Below, one piece after another: positions 22,248 through 29,171 of a DNA stretch of 64,000 nucleotides. A model generated the notes under the pieces. The model saw only the letters and a program-made list of their open reading frames with translations. It had not been told where the DNA came from and ran no database searches. The translations under genes and the position numbers were made by a program. Source of the DNA: Actinernus sp. WN-2022 (taxonomy: Eukaryota > Cnidaria > Anthozoa > Actiniaria > Actinernidae); contig JAOWCC010000577.1 of assembly GCA_030867875.1 (NCBI GenBank), positions 84,239,740 through 84,303,739 of the forward strand, read 5' to 3'. How positions within the stretch are numbered: the first letter of the stretch is position 1; each line of letters starts with the position of its first letter.

Positions 22248-23282
22248 GAAGGTGATGCTGTAGAGGAAATACCTGGTGGATCTGAAAGAGGAAAAGATTA
22301 CGATGATGACGATGCTATCGATGCGGAGGAGTGGAATGCGACATTTTCAGAAAAGCCAGGAGAAAGGGTCGCAATGAAAACCCTACGCGACTACGGGAAG
22401 GAAGGCGCTAAACCAAAGAATCAGGAAACCTCGTTTTCTATAGACGATTACATCGACGAACTCATCTACCCGAAAAACTCGGACGAAAGAATCCTGGAAA
22501 ATCCTAAATTCGGCACTAGAGGTGTGATCTTCAAACAAGGATTATCAGACAAGGCAAAACAGGAGATGTTCGAGATCGTCTGGGAACAATATCCAGATGT
22601 AGGAATTCGAGGCATTCTCGAGATGGCAACCATGTCTGATGGTAGAGTCGCTATCCGCGAGTATGGAAGTACGAATAATCCCTTTGTTCACCAAGAAGGG
22701 TGAGTTATATACGAGGATTGGGAAAGGTCTCAAAAGAGTTTTAGGGCCTACGTTAGAAAAAGCACTAGAATAAGTCGTAGTAGCTAAAGACCAATTGAGT
22801 GAGAGGATCGAACTAAATGAGGAAATACGTCTACCGAAACTCAGAAAGAAAACGCTACTAATAAAATAGAGACCGATCAGGAGAAACAAGCAGTCCTGGG
22901 CCAAATAGAAGAAGCCATGACAGAACGTATACCACTTAGGGATCGTATAAGGACCATCTTCAAGAAGTATGGAGTCAGCATAATTAGCGTGGTAGCTGCG
23001 GTAAGTACTGTGATCGGCGTAATAGTTTCCAATCTGACAAAGACAGTTTCCACGATAGTACCAGGATTGGGAGACGCTGCCAAAGCAGTCGTTAAAACAA
23101 CTGCCAAGACCTTGAAAGCAATGGGTAAGAAGTTAGAGGAGATTCTACCTAAGATGATTGGGCCAATTGCGAGTTTCGTATTCAGTATGGCTGCCGACGT
23201 TGTTGGAGTCTTAGCGAACAACGTTTGGTTGTTAATCGTAGCAGCAGTGGTCTTCGTAGTGGAGCAATACAAACGACGTTAA
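22245..23282 (+). pseudogene. Membrane-anchored Maverick protein, broken by frameshifts and a stop
   Basis: An N-terminal piece (22,245 or 22,209 to 22,703) has an acidic Asp-rich start and a polar globular part. After 22,703 coding-like sequence (GKGLKRVLGPTLEKALE) continues in the next frame to a TAA near 22,771 and then charged helical sequence. From about 22,821 the first frame reopens and runs to 23,282, with two hydrophobic stretches (IISVVAAVSTVIGVIVS and VWLLIVAAVVFVVEQY) around a Gly/Lys-rich segment. The whole resembles a ~340-residue family near capsid genes of cnidarian Mavericks, function unknown. At least two frameshifts and one stop make it a pseudogene. The alternative is two small genes, 22,245-22,703 and 22,917-23,282. 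Confidence 0.65.
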
Positions 23283-24865
23283 CGAAACAACGTCCATGCG
23301 ATTCCAGCTGCGGCAATAGATGTCACTGCGAGATTAATCTCATGTTTTGGGATAGACTTTGGTATAGGAACTCGTTTCTTGTGCGTCTCGAGAGGCGGCA
23401 CCAATTTCTTATCTGGAGGTCCTTCCATGGGGGGCGGACGTCCTTTGACTTCTGCATTAATGTCGTTAGTGCCTAGCGTCATATCTTTCGTGGCTTTCGG
23501 GGTTGGATTCCTATAGCCATCTTTCTTACCAAGATAGTACACTAGATTGCTTGGTAATAATCGTACGCCTATAGCTATTGCTAGATCGAGCCTCTTATGC
23601 GTTGTCATTATAGCGGTAAGATAGTTCTTGTAGCTCACCACTAAATCGTTTTCGAGAATAGCGCCTTCGACTAAGCTCTTGAACTTTTCTTTAACGTTGA
23701 AGCTATCTACGATGGATTCGTTAAGATCGTTTTGAGCGCCTAGAATACAGTATCCAAAAGCCTCAACAGATCGATTCAATCTACCTAACCCAGCGTTCGT
23801 CAAACCTCTACCGATTGGTGGTGTAAACCAATTGTATTGTTTACCGTTGTTATTGCTAATGTACGATAAAGGAAACTGATAGTCCGTTCGACTCTCCTCA
23901 GGAAACTTGAAGTCACCATCAGGCCACTTCGCAGAGTACGAAGTATTGTGTGCGTACTTCTCTGTATAGTTCACCATTCTTCCATGAGAGTTTACGTAGA
24001 CGTCTCCTAAGCCACCCCACCGAAAGTCTGGCGTTCGAGATATACCGAATTCGATGCACAATTTCTCAAGAGCTGATTCGCTATAGAGATTGTCAAGTTG
24101 CTTGAAAGCACGGTTACCAGGTAGAGGAGCTCCAAGTTCGTGTAGAATCCTTCGTATCGTGAAATACACGTGGAATCGTAGGAACCCTTGGACAACTGGT
24201 GGATATGTTTTGAAAGTGGGGTCAAACAACGACACTCCGCATCCAGAAGTTGCACACCACGTTGCAAAATTAAGTTGTTGAGGCCAGTATTTGAAATCCG
24301 GACCTGATAACCATCTACGAGACTCATTCGCTGCCGTATGCTTTACAACGATCTCCTTGAATATATTTGGAACGCCTGCTTCAAACTTCTTCGTAGGTGT
24401 GACGTATATCCATAACTTGGTGAGATCTATATCTTGTGCCGGTTCAGTAAAAGGAACTGCTCGAATAGGATATTTCGCACTCTTATCTAGTGTCAACGTA
24501 GATGGGAAACCACCAACCATTCCCTGCAATGCATTATCGATGAGTTTTTGAATGGCAGCACGTGGCTTGGATATATCATCGCCATATACCGTATAACTAT
24601 GATTCCCATATCGAAACCAAATACTCGTTGAATATTTACCTGAATCATGTATACTCGTGGATGCATAGAACTGATGGAAATCCGCATGTGGGTATTGTTT
24701 CTTAAACTTCACCAATAGATCGGTATTCAGTGTTGAGATCCTCTTATTTTCATCGGTAATTAGAGCAGTCTGCTCAGATTTCGACAGTCTTGGTCCACCC
24801 CTAGCAATCTCTGCTATGTCCTCTGCAGATAGACCATCATCTTCGTCTCGCACAACAAAAGACAT
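23279..24865 (-). CDS. Large conserved Maverick protein with C-terminal membrane anchor, 528 aa
   Basis: An intact long protein. Residues 1-40 are acidic, then comes a mixed globular region with aromatic-rich blocks (FATWCATSGCGVS, RFHVYFTIRRILHELGAPLP) and a conserved-looking LGRLNRSVEAFGYCILGAQ. A Pro/Lys-rich linker (about 470-505) precedes one hydrophobic segment at the C-terminus (NLAVTSIAAAGIAWTLF). I recall this block order in cnidarian Maverick loci but know no function; a virion surface or membrane role is plausible. It converges on the broken plus-strand gene, the two stops sharing TTAA. Confidence 0.8.
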   Translation of the reverse strand: MSFVVRDEDDGLSAEDIAEIARGGPRLSKSEQTALITDENKRISTLNTDLLVKFKKQYPHADFHQFYASTSIHDSGKYSTSIWFRYGNHSYTVYGDDISKPRAAIQKLIDNALQGMVGGFPSTLTLDKSAKYPIRAVPFTEPAQDIDLTKLWIYVTPTKKFEAGVPNIFKEIVVKHTAANESRRWLSGPDFKYWPQQLNFATWCATSGCGVSLFDPTFKTYPPVVQGFLRFHVYFTIRRILHELGAPLPGNRAFKQLDNLYSESALEKLCIEFGISRTPDFRWGGLGDVYVNSHGRMVNYTEKYAHNTSYSAKWPDGDFKFPEESRTDYQFPLSYISNNNGKQYNWFTPPIGRGLTNAGLGRLNRSVEAFGYCILGAQNDLNESIVDSFNVKEKFKSLVEGAILENDLVVSYKNYLTAIMTTHKRLDLAIAIGVRLLPSNLVYYLGKKDGYRNPTPKATKDMTLGTNDINAEVKGRPPPMEGPPDKKLVPPLETHKKRVPIPKSIPKHEINLAVTSIAAAGIAWTLFR

Positions 24866-24914
24866 CGTAACTATTGAAGCTATACATATATACAGTTTAT
24901 ACCTTTAATACATA
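24866..24914. promoter_or_regulatory. Short divergent promoter candidate
   Basis: Only 49 bp separate the divergent starts of the 528-aa and penton-candidate genes. The spacer holds CTATACATATATACAG and TTTATACC, TATA-like on both strands. Similar TATAC/GTATA words precede other genes of this element (for example 19,497-19,508 and 20,988-20,997). Confidence 0.4.
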
Positions 24915-25583
24915 ATGGGTATCTTAAATGTCACCACCACATCGTCTGACCATACTGTCTACTTCGATAACCCTATTCTTATCAATAATATTTCGCTACT
25001 TAAAACCACATTTGAGAACAGTTGGCATAACCTAGCAGAGAAGGGCTCATTCAGGTGGGACCTCGACGATGGGATAATGTTCCCAAAGGACGTTGCTGTA
25101 GGGCACTACAATTATAGTAAAATCATAGGTGCCTTTGACCTCGCAATCTCTGCTAATCGCGTGAGCTTCGAGAGCAATACCGAATTTGGTTATAGCACCA
25201 TACACGTTAAGAAACCAATAAAGGTTAATAAAAGTTTATACAGACTATTGGGCATCTTTGATGGAAAAGAAAAGGACAATGAGTTGCTACTAGACCCTGG
25301 TAATTACATACTTAGGATCGCTAATAACTACACAATATATGTCTATTGTGATGTGGTGGATTCTGACTTATCACTCATAGATGGAAATCGATCAAACGTC
25401 TTAGCTAGCATAGAGACCCGAGGCATTTGGCTTGCAAAAAACACATACTCTATAAAGAATCCCCAATCCATGCGAGCTCTAGGTACGGCACGAAACAACC
25501 TTCGCCTGACAATTCGCGACGATGAAGGAAACATTATAGACTTCCGTGGTCGAACTATACGATACGTGTTGAAGCTTGAGTGA
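24915..25583 (+). CDS. Minor capsid (penton, single jelly-roll) protein candidate
   Basis: 222 residues, strand-rich with few helices, intact. The C-terminal part (ARNNLRLTIRDDEGNIIDF followed by RGRTIRYVLKLE) has the alternating strand pattern and the D-G-x-x-x-D-F-R-G ending that I associate with Maverick and adintovirus penton proteins. A protein of this size would fill five-fold vertices alongside the major capsid protein. No membrane segment or signal peptide. The evidence is pattern-based; structure prediction would settle it. The next gene starts 18 bases after its stop, at the edge of the duplicated segment. Confidence 0.6.
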   Translation: MGILNVTTTSSDHTVYFDNPILINNISLLKTTFENSWHNLAEKGSFRWDLDDGIMFPKDVAVGHYNYSKIIGAFDLAISANRVSFESNTEFGYSTIHVKKPIKVNKSLYRLLGIFDGKEKDNELLLDPGNYILRIANNYTIYVYCDVVDSDLSLIDGNRSNVLASIETRGIWLAKNTYSIKNPQSMRALGTARNNLRLTIRDDEGNIIDFRGRTIRYVLKLE

Positions 25584-25601
25584 ATCATATGTATACATAC
25601 G

Positions 25602-26228
25602 ATGGACGGCGATTCAATTCAACCCCTTATTCCATCAGCACCAACTATCTATCCATCGCTTGCTAGTGGAACTGGAAAGAATTTTCGATTACAAACAATC
25701 CGAGATACGCTTTCGGATATCGAAATTCAAGAAAAACACTATGAAGGTGTACGTAAGAAATATGCGCGTTCTCAAGAAATAGTTCATGGTATCGCAGTGG
25801 TAACAGGAGGTCTATCTGTGATTTTATCTGGATCTGGATTGGGAGTAGCCTTAACTGGTTTTGGAATAGTGATTGGTTTACCACTTGGTGTTATTGGTGG
25901 CTTATGCGGATTAATTTCAGCATCTACGACCGTTGGAGCTAAAAAATTAGGAATAAAAGTATCTAAACATGAGAAAACCACTATGTTAGCAAAAGCTAAA
26001 ATTAATACGATTCGTGATCTAGTATCGAAGGCTCTACGCGATGAAAATATATCCGACTCTGAATACAGTCTAATCCTCGTTGAAGCAGATAAATACGAGA
26101 TTATGAGGTCTGAAATTCGTCATAAGACTTTGGGTGGTGAAAAAAAAAACGTGGAACAGTTTCGAATGGAACTCAAACAAGAAGTGCAAAAGGAAATGCG
26201 AGAAAAACTTGGCAGTCTAGTGGGATAA
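25602..26228 (+). CDS. Maverick two-helix hydrophobic-core protein, 208 aa (copy 1)
   Basis: The N-terminal ~55 residues are polar and helical. A glycine-rich hydrophobic stretch at about 59-107 (GIAVVTGGLSVILSGSG, GFGIVIGLPLGVIGGLCGL) could make two membrane helices. The C-terminal half is a charged helical region with an EF-like ALRDENISDSEYSLIL segment. I recall similar proteins widely in cnidarian Mavericks, with no function assigned. It converges on the TFIIB-like gene, 35 bp between stops; that gap holds an ATAAGA...TCTTAT hairpin. Intact in both duplicate copies. Confidence 0.75.
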   Translation: MDGDSIQPLIPSAPTIYPSLASGTGKNFRLQTIRDTLSDIEIQEKHYEGVRKKYARSQEIVHGIAVVTGGLSVILSGSGLGVALTGFGIVIGLPLGVIGGLCGLISASTTVGAKKLGIKVSKHEKTTMLAKAKINTIRDLVSKALRDENISDSEYSLILVEADKYEIMRSEIRHKTLGGEKKNVEQFRMELKQEVQKEMREKLGSLVG

Positions 26229-26263
26229 GAATCGAATGTGGCTCTTATTTTCACTTTACGAAA

Positions 26264-27244
26264 TCAAACCCTATCACTAGTTAGACCGTGTTTTTTATAG
26301 ATGGGCTCAAAGCGGGAATTGTAAGCAATCAACTCATTGATAAAACGCACGACCGAACCCTTATATATACCACACCGTTTAACAACGTCAATAAGAGACA
26401 TACGAGATCCCGAACGATGTAGTACCTCGTAACTCGCTCCAACGACTTTAGTTCGAAGTATAGAGCTGGTACCTATATTGTTTTCTATTGCCGTATGAAC
26501 AATCTCATAGACTATTTGTTGGACATTCTTAGGTACTCCTTGGGGGTCGAGTTTAACAAAAGTCATTGTAATGTGAGGAGCTATTCGATCGGTATTTAAA
26601 TCTATATCGATCTTATCGTCATCATGTAGAGAACGTATAAAGACATTTCCACGACATATGCTTTTATTGTTTAGCCGCATAAAACGAGCAACCTCACCTT
26701 TAGATCTAACGAACCCACATTGTATACATGCTTGATAAAGTATAGCAGCTAAAATAGTTCGTTTCGCATAGCTACGTTTGATACAAACTTTCTGTACTTG
26801 AATGAATGCATCGGCTACGATTGCTAATACATTTGTGGGAAACGATAGGGCGTAATTTTGTTTATAAATAGTGTCGTATGCCTGTAGTTCTCGCATAATC
26901 GTTCGTAGTTGCAATTCTTTGTTATCGCTTTGCTTTGGGATTGTGCGGTCTAGATCATGTTGATACCTAAAGCTATCCGGCCCTACTATGCGTAACCTAG
27001 TAGTAAGATTGGTAGTTGTTTCTTCACATGATTCAGTCTCTGAAATAAGACCACAGGTGGGACATATGAATTCCGTTCCTTGCATTTCCATCGGGCATAG
27101 ACATTCGGAACATGTTTCACCAGTGTTAATATGCGACAATGGTTTGATATGCGACAATGGTTTGATATGTAGGCTTGCACAAATTTCTGGACCAAGTAAT
27201 CTGATAAGATCATCCATACTAGTTGTATACCATATGCCTGTCAA
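26264..27244 (-). CDS. TFIIB-like transcription factor
   Basis: 326 residues, intact. A zinc ribbon is formed by C45/C48 and C61/C64 (CSEC...CPTCG). Two cyclin-like repeats follow. The first, about 110-205, ends in AKRTILAAILYQACIQCGFVRSK. The second, about 235-320, contains LRTKVVGASYEVLHRS and VKRCGIYKGSVVRFINELIAY. This is the layout of TFIIB/Brf and of viral TFIIB-like factors that recruit RNA polymerase to promoters. A small tandem KPLSHI repeat precedes the ribbon. It suggests the element directs part of its own transcription. A VLTF3-type relationship is an alternative I consider less likely. The second copy is broken. Confidence 0.8.
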   Translation of the reverse strand: MTGIWYTTSMDDLIRLLGPEICASLHIKPLSHIKPLSHINTGETCSECLCPMEMQGTEFICPTCGLISETESCEETTTNLTTRLRIVGPDSFRYQHDLDRTIPKQSDNKELQLRTIMRELQAYDTIYKQNYALSFPTNVLAIVADAFIQVQKVCIKRSYAKRTILAAILYQACIQCGFVRSKGEVARFMRLNNKSICRGNVFIRSLHDDDKIDIDLNTDRIAPHITMTFVKLDPQGVPKNVQQIVYEIVHTAIENNIGTSSILRTKVVGASYEVLHRSGSRMSLIDVVKRCGIYKGSVVRFINELIAYNSRFEPIYKKHGLTSDRV

Positions 27245-27286
27245 TTGTCTAATTGTTTGTTTGTTTTTTTAAAAAAAGAAAAAAAT

Positions 27287-27340
27287 GAAGAGAGGTCGCA
27301 TAACAATTTCTCTTCATTTTTTTCTTTTTTTTGTATCGTG
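27287..27340 (-). terminator. Terminator-like hairpin with T-rich tail
   Basis: Downstream of the Cys-rich gene on the minus strand, ATGAAGAGA, a loop of about 17 bases and TCTCTTCAT form a 9-bp stem, extended by flanking A and T runs and followed by TTTTTTCTTTTTTT. It resembles the hairpin at 18,541-18,590 in shape and position, between two minus-strand genes. Confidence 0.45.
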
Positions 27341-27344
27341 ATTT

Positions 27345-27815
27345 CTACTTATCCTCCGATTCTACCGCATTTAGATCTTTCTCACCGATGGAGAGGTCAT
27401 CCAATGCATTATCGAGATCGTGAATGTCCACCACATTTTGATCTTTCTCACTAATGGAGAGGTCATCCAATGCATTATCGAGAACGTAAATGTCCACCAC
27501 ATTTGGATCTTTCTCGTGATTGTCTAATTCCTTTAGACGTCTGAGGTTCTCCAACTCACTAGCCTCCTTAGCTATTTTCTTATCAAGGTTCTTCTTATTG
27601 CGAATGGTACGGCGTTGAGGTGCACCACATTTTGCACAAAGTTCGTGAATAGTACGACAGCCTCGACCACACGTCAAACATGGAACGAATATAGCACATC
27701 CTCTTCCTATCTGGAAGTTATGTTGAGAGCAATACTCTGACGTCTTTGAACGCTTACTTATACATTTCGTGGTCTTTCCTCGCATCAACCAATCACAAGT
27801 TCTTGTCTCAATCAT
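27345..27815 (-). CDS. Cys-rich zinc-binding protein with acidic tandem-repeat tail
   Basis: 156 residues. The first 70 contain ten Cys and a His in zinc-binding spacing (C7, C18, C29, H32, C40, C46, C49, C53, C60, C63), including CLTCGRGC and CAKCG. A Lys/Glu-rich helix follows. The tail is a 22-residue unit repeated about 2.3 times (EKDPNVVDIYVLDNALDDLS and variants), encoded by a 66-bp DNA repeat at about 27,373-27,515. The fold is unknown; a nucleic-acid-binding regulator is plausible. It lies upstream of the TFIIB-like gene on the same strand, separated by a hairpin. Identical in the second copy. Confidence 0.7.
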   Translation of the reverse strand: MIETRTCDWLMRGKTTKCISKRSKTSEYCSQHNFQIGRGCAIFVPCLTCGRGCRTIHELCAKCGAPQRRTIRNKKNLDKKIAKEASELENLRRLKELDNHEKDPNVVDIYVLDNALDDLSISEKDQNVVDIHDLDNALDDLSIGEKDLNAVESEDK

Positions 27816-28143
27816 CGTGCAATATACCTATATATGTTATATGTCTAATTGGTATCTTAGTTGTAACGTTTACGTTGAGGTTCTTCAATCGTACGCACTT
27901 GTCTAATCTGTGTGGTATTAATACGTACTAAGATAACAACATACGTTAATATCGTGAAGTAAAGAATATATGTTAGTACCATAGGTGGAGATAACAACGT
28001 AAGCTAATATCGTGCAGTAGAGAATGTATACTAATACCACAGGTGGCGATATACGGTATACTAATGATATCTCTAACAGTTGCTCAAGTTTGGATCTTTA
28101 GGTGCAAGAATGCCTAGGGACAATTTGGATGTTGCGAGAGATC
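27816..28143. repeat. Intergenic tandem repeat of ~57-65 bp
   Basis: Two to three degenerate units with ACTAAGATAACAACATACG, TAATATCGTG and TAATACCACAGGTGGCGATA-like words lie between about 27,925 and 28,065. The rest of the gap shows no gene. The position next to two minus-strand starts makes a regulatory array possible. Confidence 0.55.
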
Positions 28144-28830
28144 CTACATGGTGGTATAAGCATTTATGTAGTAATCTAGTAGAGCGTTTTCGTCCTCTAT
28201 GGTGAGCTGGGAGTGCTTAACGAGCCACTCAACGAGCCATTTAGCGGTATTAAGATGATCATTGCTACAGGCGCATAGTAGAGCATGATGAACGTATTCG
28301 TACTCTATGGTTATCTGAAAACGTCGAACGAGCCACTTAACGGTATTAAGATAACCATTCATACTGGCACATAGTATAGCAACCCCGACGGCTTTATCCT
28401 CTTTGGTGAACTGGAAGTGCTTAGTGAGCCACTTAACGATATCAAGACGATCATTCTTACAGGCAGCGCGTAGAACGTAATCGGTGTGTCCATCCGTTTT
28501 ATCGAACCGTAAGTGCTTAAGGAGCCACTTAATAACATTAAGATTACCATATTCACTGGCGTAGACAAGAGGAAAGCTATCATCTACGTAGTTTACGGAA
28601 ATACCGAAAGTCCTGGCCAAATTGTCTCGATCGTTGTCATTACGAGTAGACCTAAGACCGAAAGTGAGTACTCGTTTACGTAACTCTTGGTCTACGTTTT
28701 TGTAGCGCACGAGAGATGCGACACCGTTTAGGCGTTTCGATGTCCTTGCGATGCTTGCGAATGATTCTGGGTCTGCATGCTCTACTATCTTGACTAAGAT
28801 TTCTATGGGGAGGCACGATATGCTATCCAT
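28144..28830 (-). CDS. F-box plus ankyrin-repeat protein
   Basis: 228 residues, intact. Residues 5-45 (LPIEILVKIVEHADPESFAS...) match an F-box: leading LP, hydrophobic helix, then a second helix with SKRLNG. From about residue 87 there are four ankyrin-like units of ~33 residues, each with a small-residue helix followed by a NVIKWLLKH-type end (NVIKWLLKHL, DIVKWLTKHF, NTVKWLVRRF, NTAKWLVEWL). The WL-rich style resembles giant-virus ankyrins. F-box proteins recruit substrates to SCF ubiquitin ligases, and poxviruses and giant viruses combine the two domains to redirect host proteins. Here it is the last gene before the right terminal repeat. Target unknown. Confidence 0.75.
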   Translation of the reverse strand: MDSISCLPIEILVKIVEHADPESFASIARTSKRLNGVASLVRYKNVDQELRKRVLTFGLRSTRNDNDRDNLARTFGISVNYVDDSFPLVYASEYGNLNVIKWLLKHLRFDKTDGHTDYVLRAACKNDRLDIVKWLTKHFQFTKEDKAVGVAILCASMNGYLNTVKWLVRRFQITIEYEYVHHALLCACSNDHLNTAKWLVEWLVKHSQLTIEDENALLDYYINAYTTM

Positions 28831-28954
28831 AGTGGAAGAGATCGATATACTGCATAGTAATCACTTCTCTAATAGGACGTTGAAATGTAAAATATGATAA
28901 AAAATAGTACGACAAAACTGCTTTAATCCGGAAAAAAGCGGTAGAAACCGATCA
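28831..28954. other. Short gap between the F-box/ankyrin gene and the terminal repeat
   Basis: AT-rich, no gene. It contains the upstream region of the minus-strand F-box/ankyrin gene; no clear promoter element can be singled out. Confidence 0.4.
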
Positions 28955-29171
28955 TTTAATATATAATTATAAATACAATAAATGAACTATAGTAGAAGAT
29001 GAATTGTTGCTCTCTGGCCCGATTACAACAAAATACAACGAACACACTGTTGCATTCGTTGAATTTTATGATAACGAACCCGAAGGGTGAGATGTCATAA
29101 AATGCAACAATGCAACAGTGTGTTCGTTGTATTTTGTTGTAATCGGGCCAGAAGCAACAATTCATATACTA
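28955..29171 (-). repeat. Maverick right terminal inverted repeat, palindromic
   Basis: Reverse complement of 13,443-13,660 with few differences, ending TTCATATACTA. Like the left end it folds on itself, around ACCCGAAGGGT at about 29,077. It is followed by CTCTGTCAC (29,172-29,180), the second half of the candidate target duplication. Confidence 0.88.

Larger units (their letters stand above)
13443..29171. mobile_element. Maverick/Polinton element, 15.7 kb
   Basis: The element is bounded by ~217-bp terminal inverted repeats starting TAGTATATGAATTG and flanked by CTCTGTCAC on both sides. It carries the four hallmark genes of Mavericks: protein-primed DNA polymerase B, retroviral-type integrase, A32/FtsK-like packaging ATPase and a double-jelly-roll capsid candidate, plus a penton candidate and about eight accessory genes. 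Such elements are integrated relatives of adintoviruses and virophages. The polymerase and one structural-region gene are interrupted, so this copy is probably not autonomous, but most other frames are intact and the insertion seems fairly young. The right part lies inside a 7-kb tandem duplication. Confidence 0.93.
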
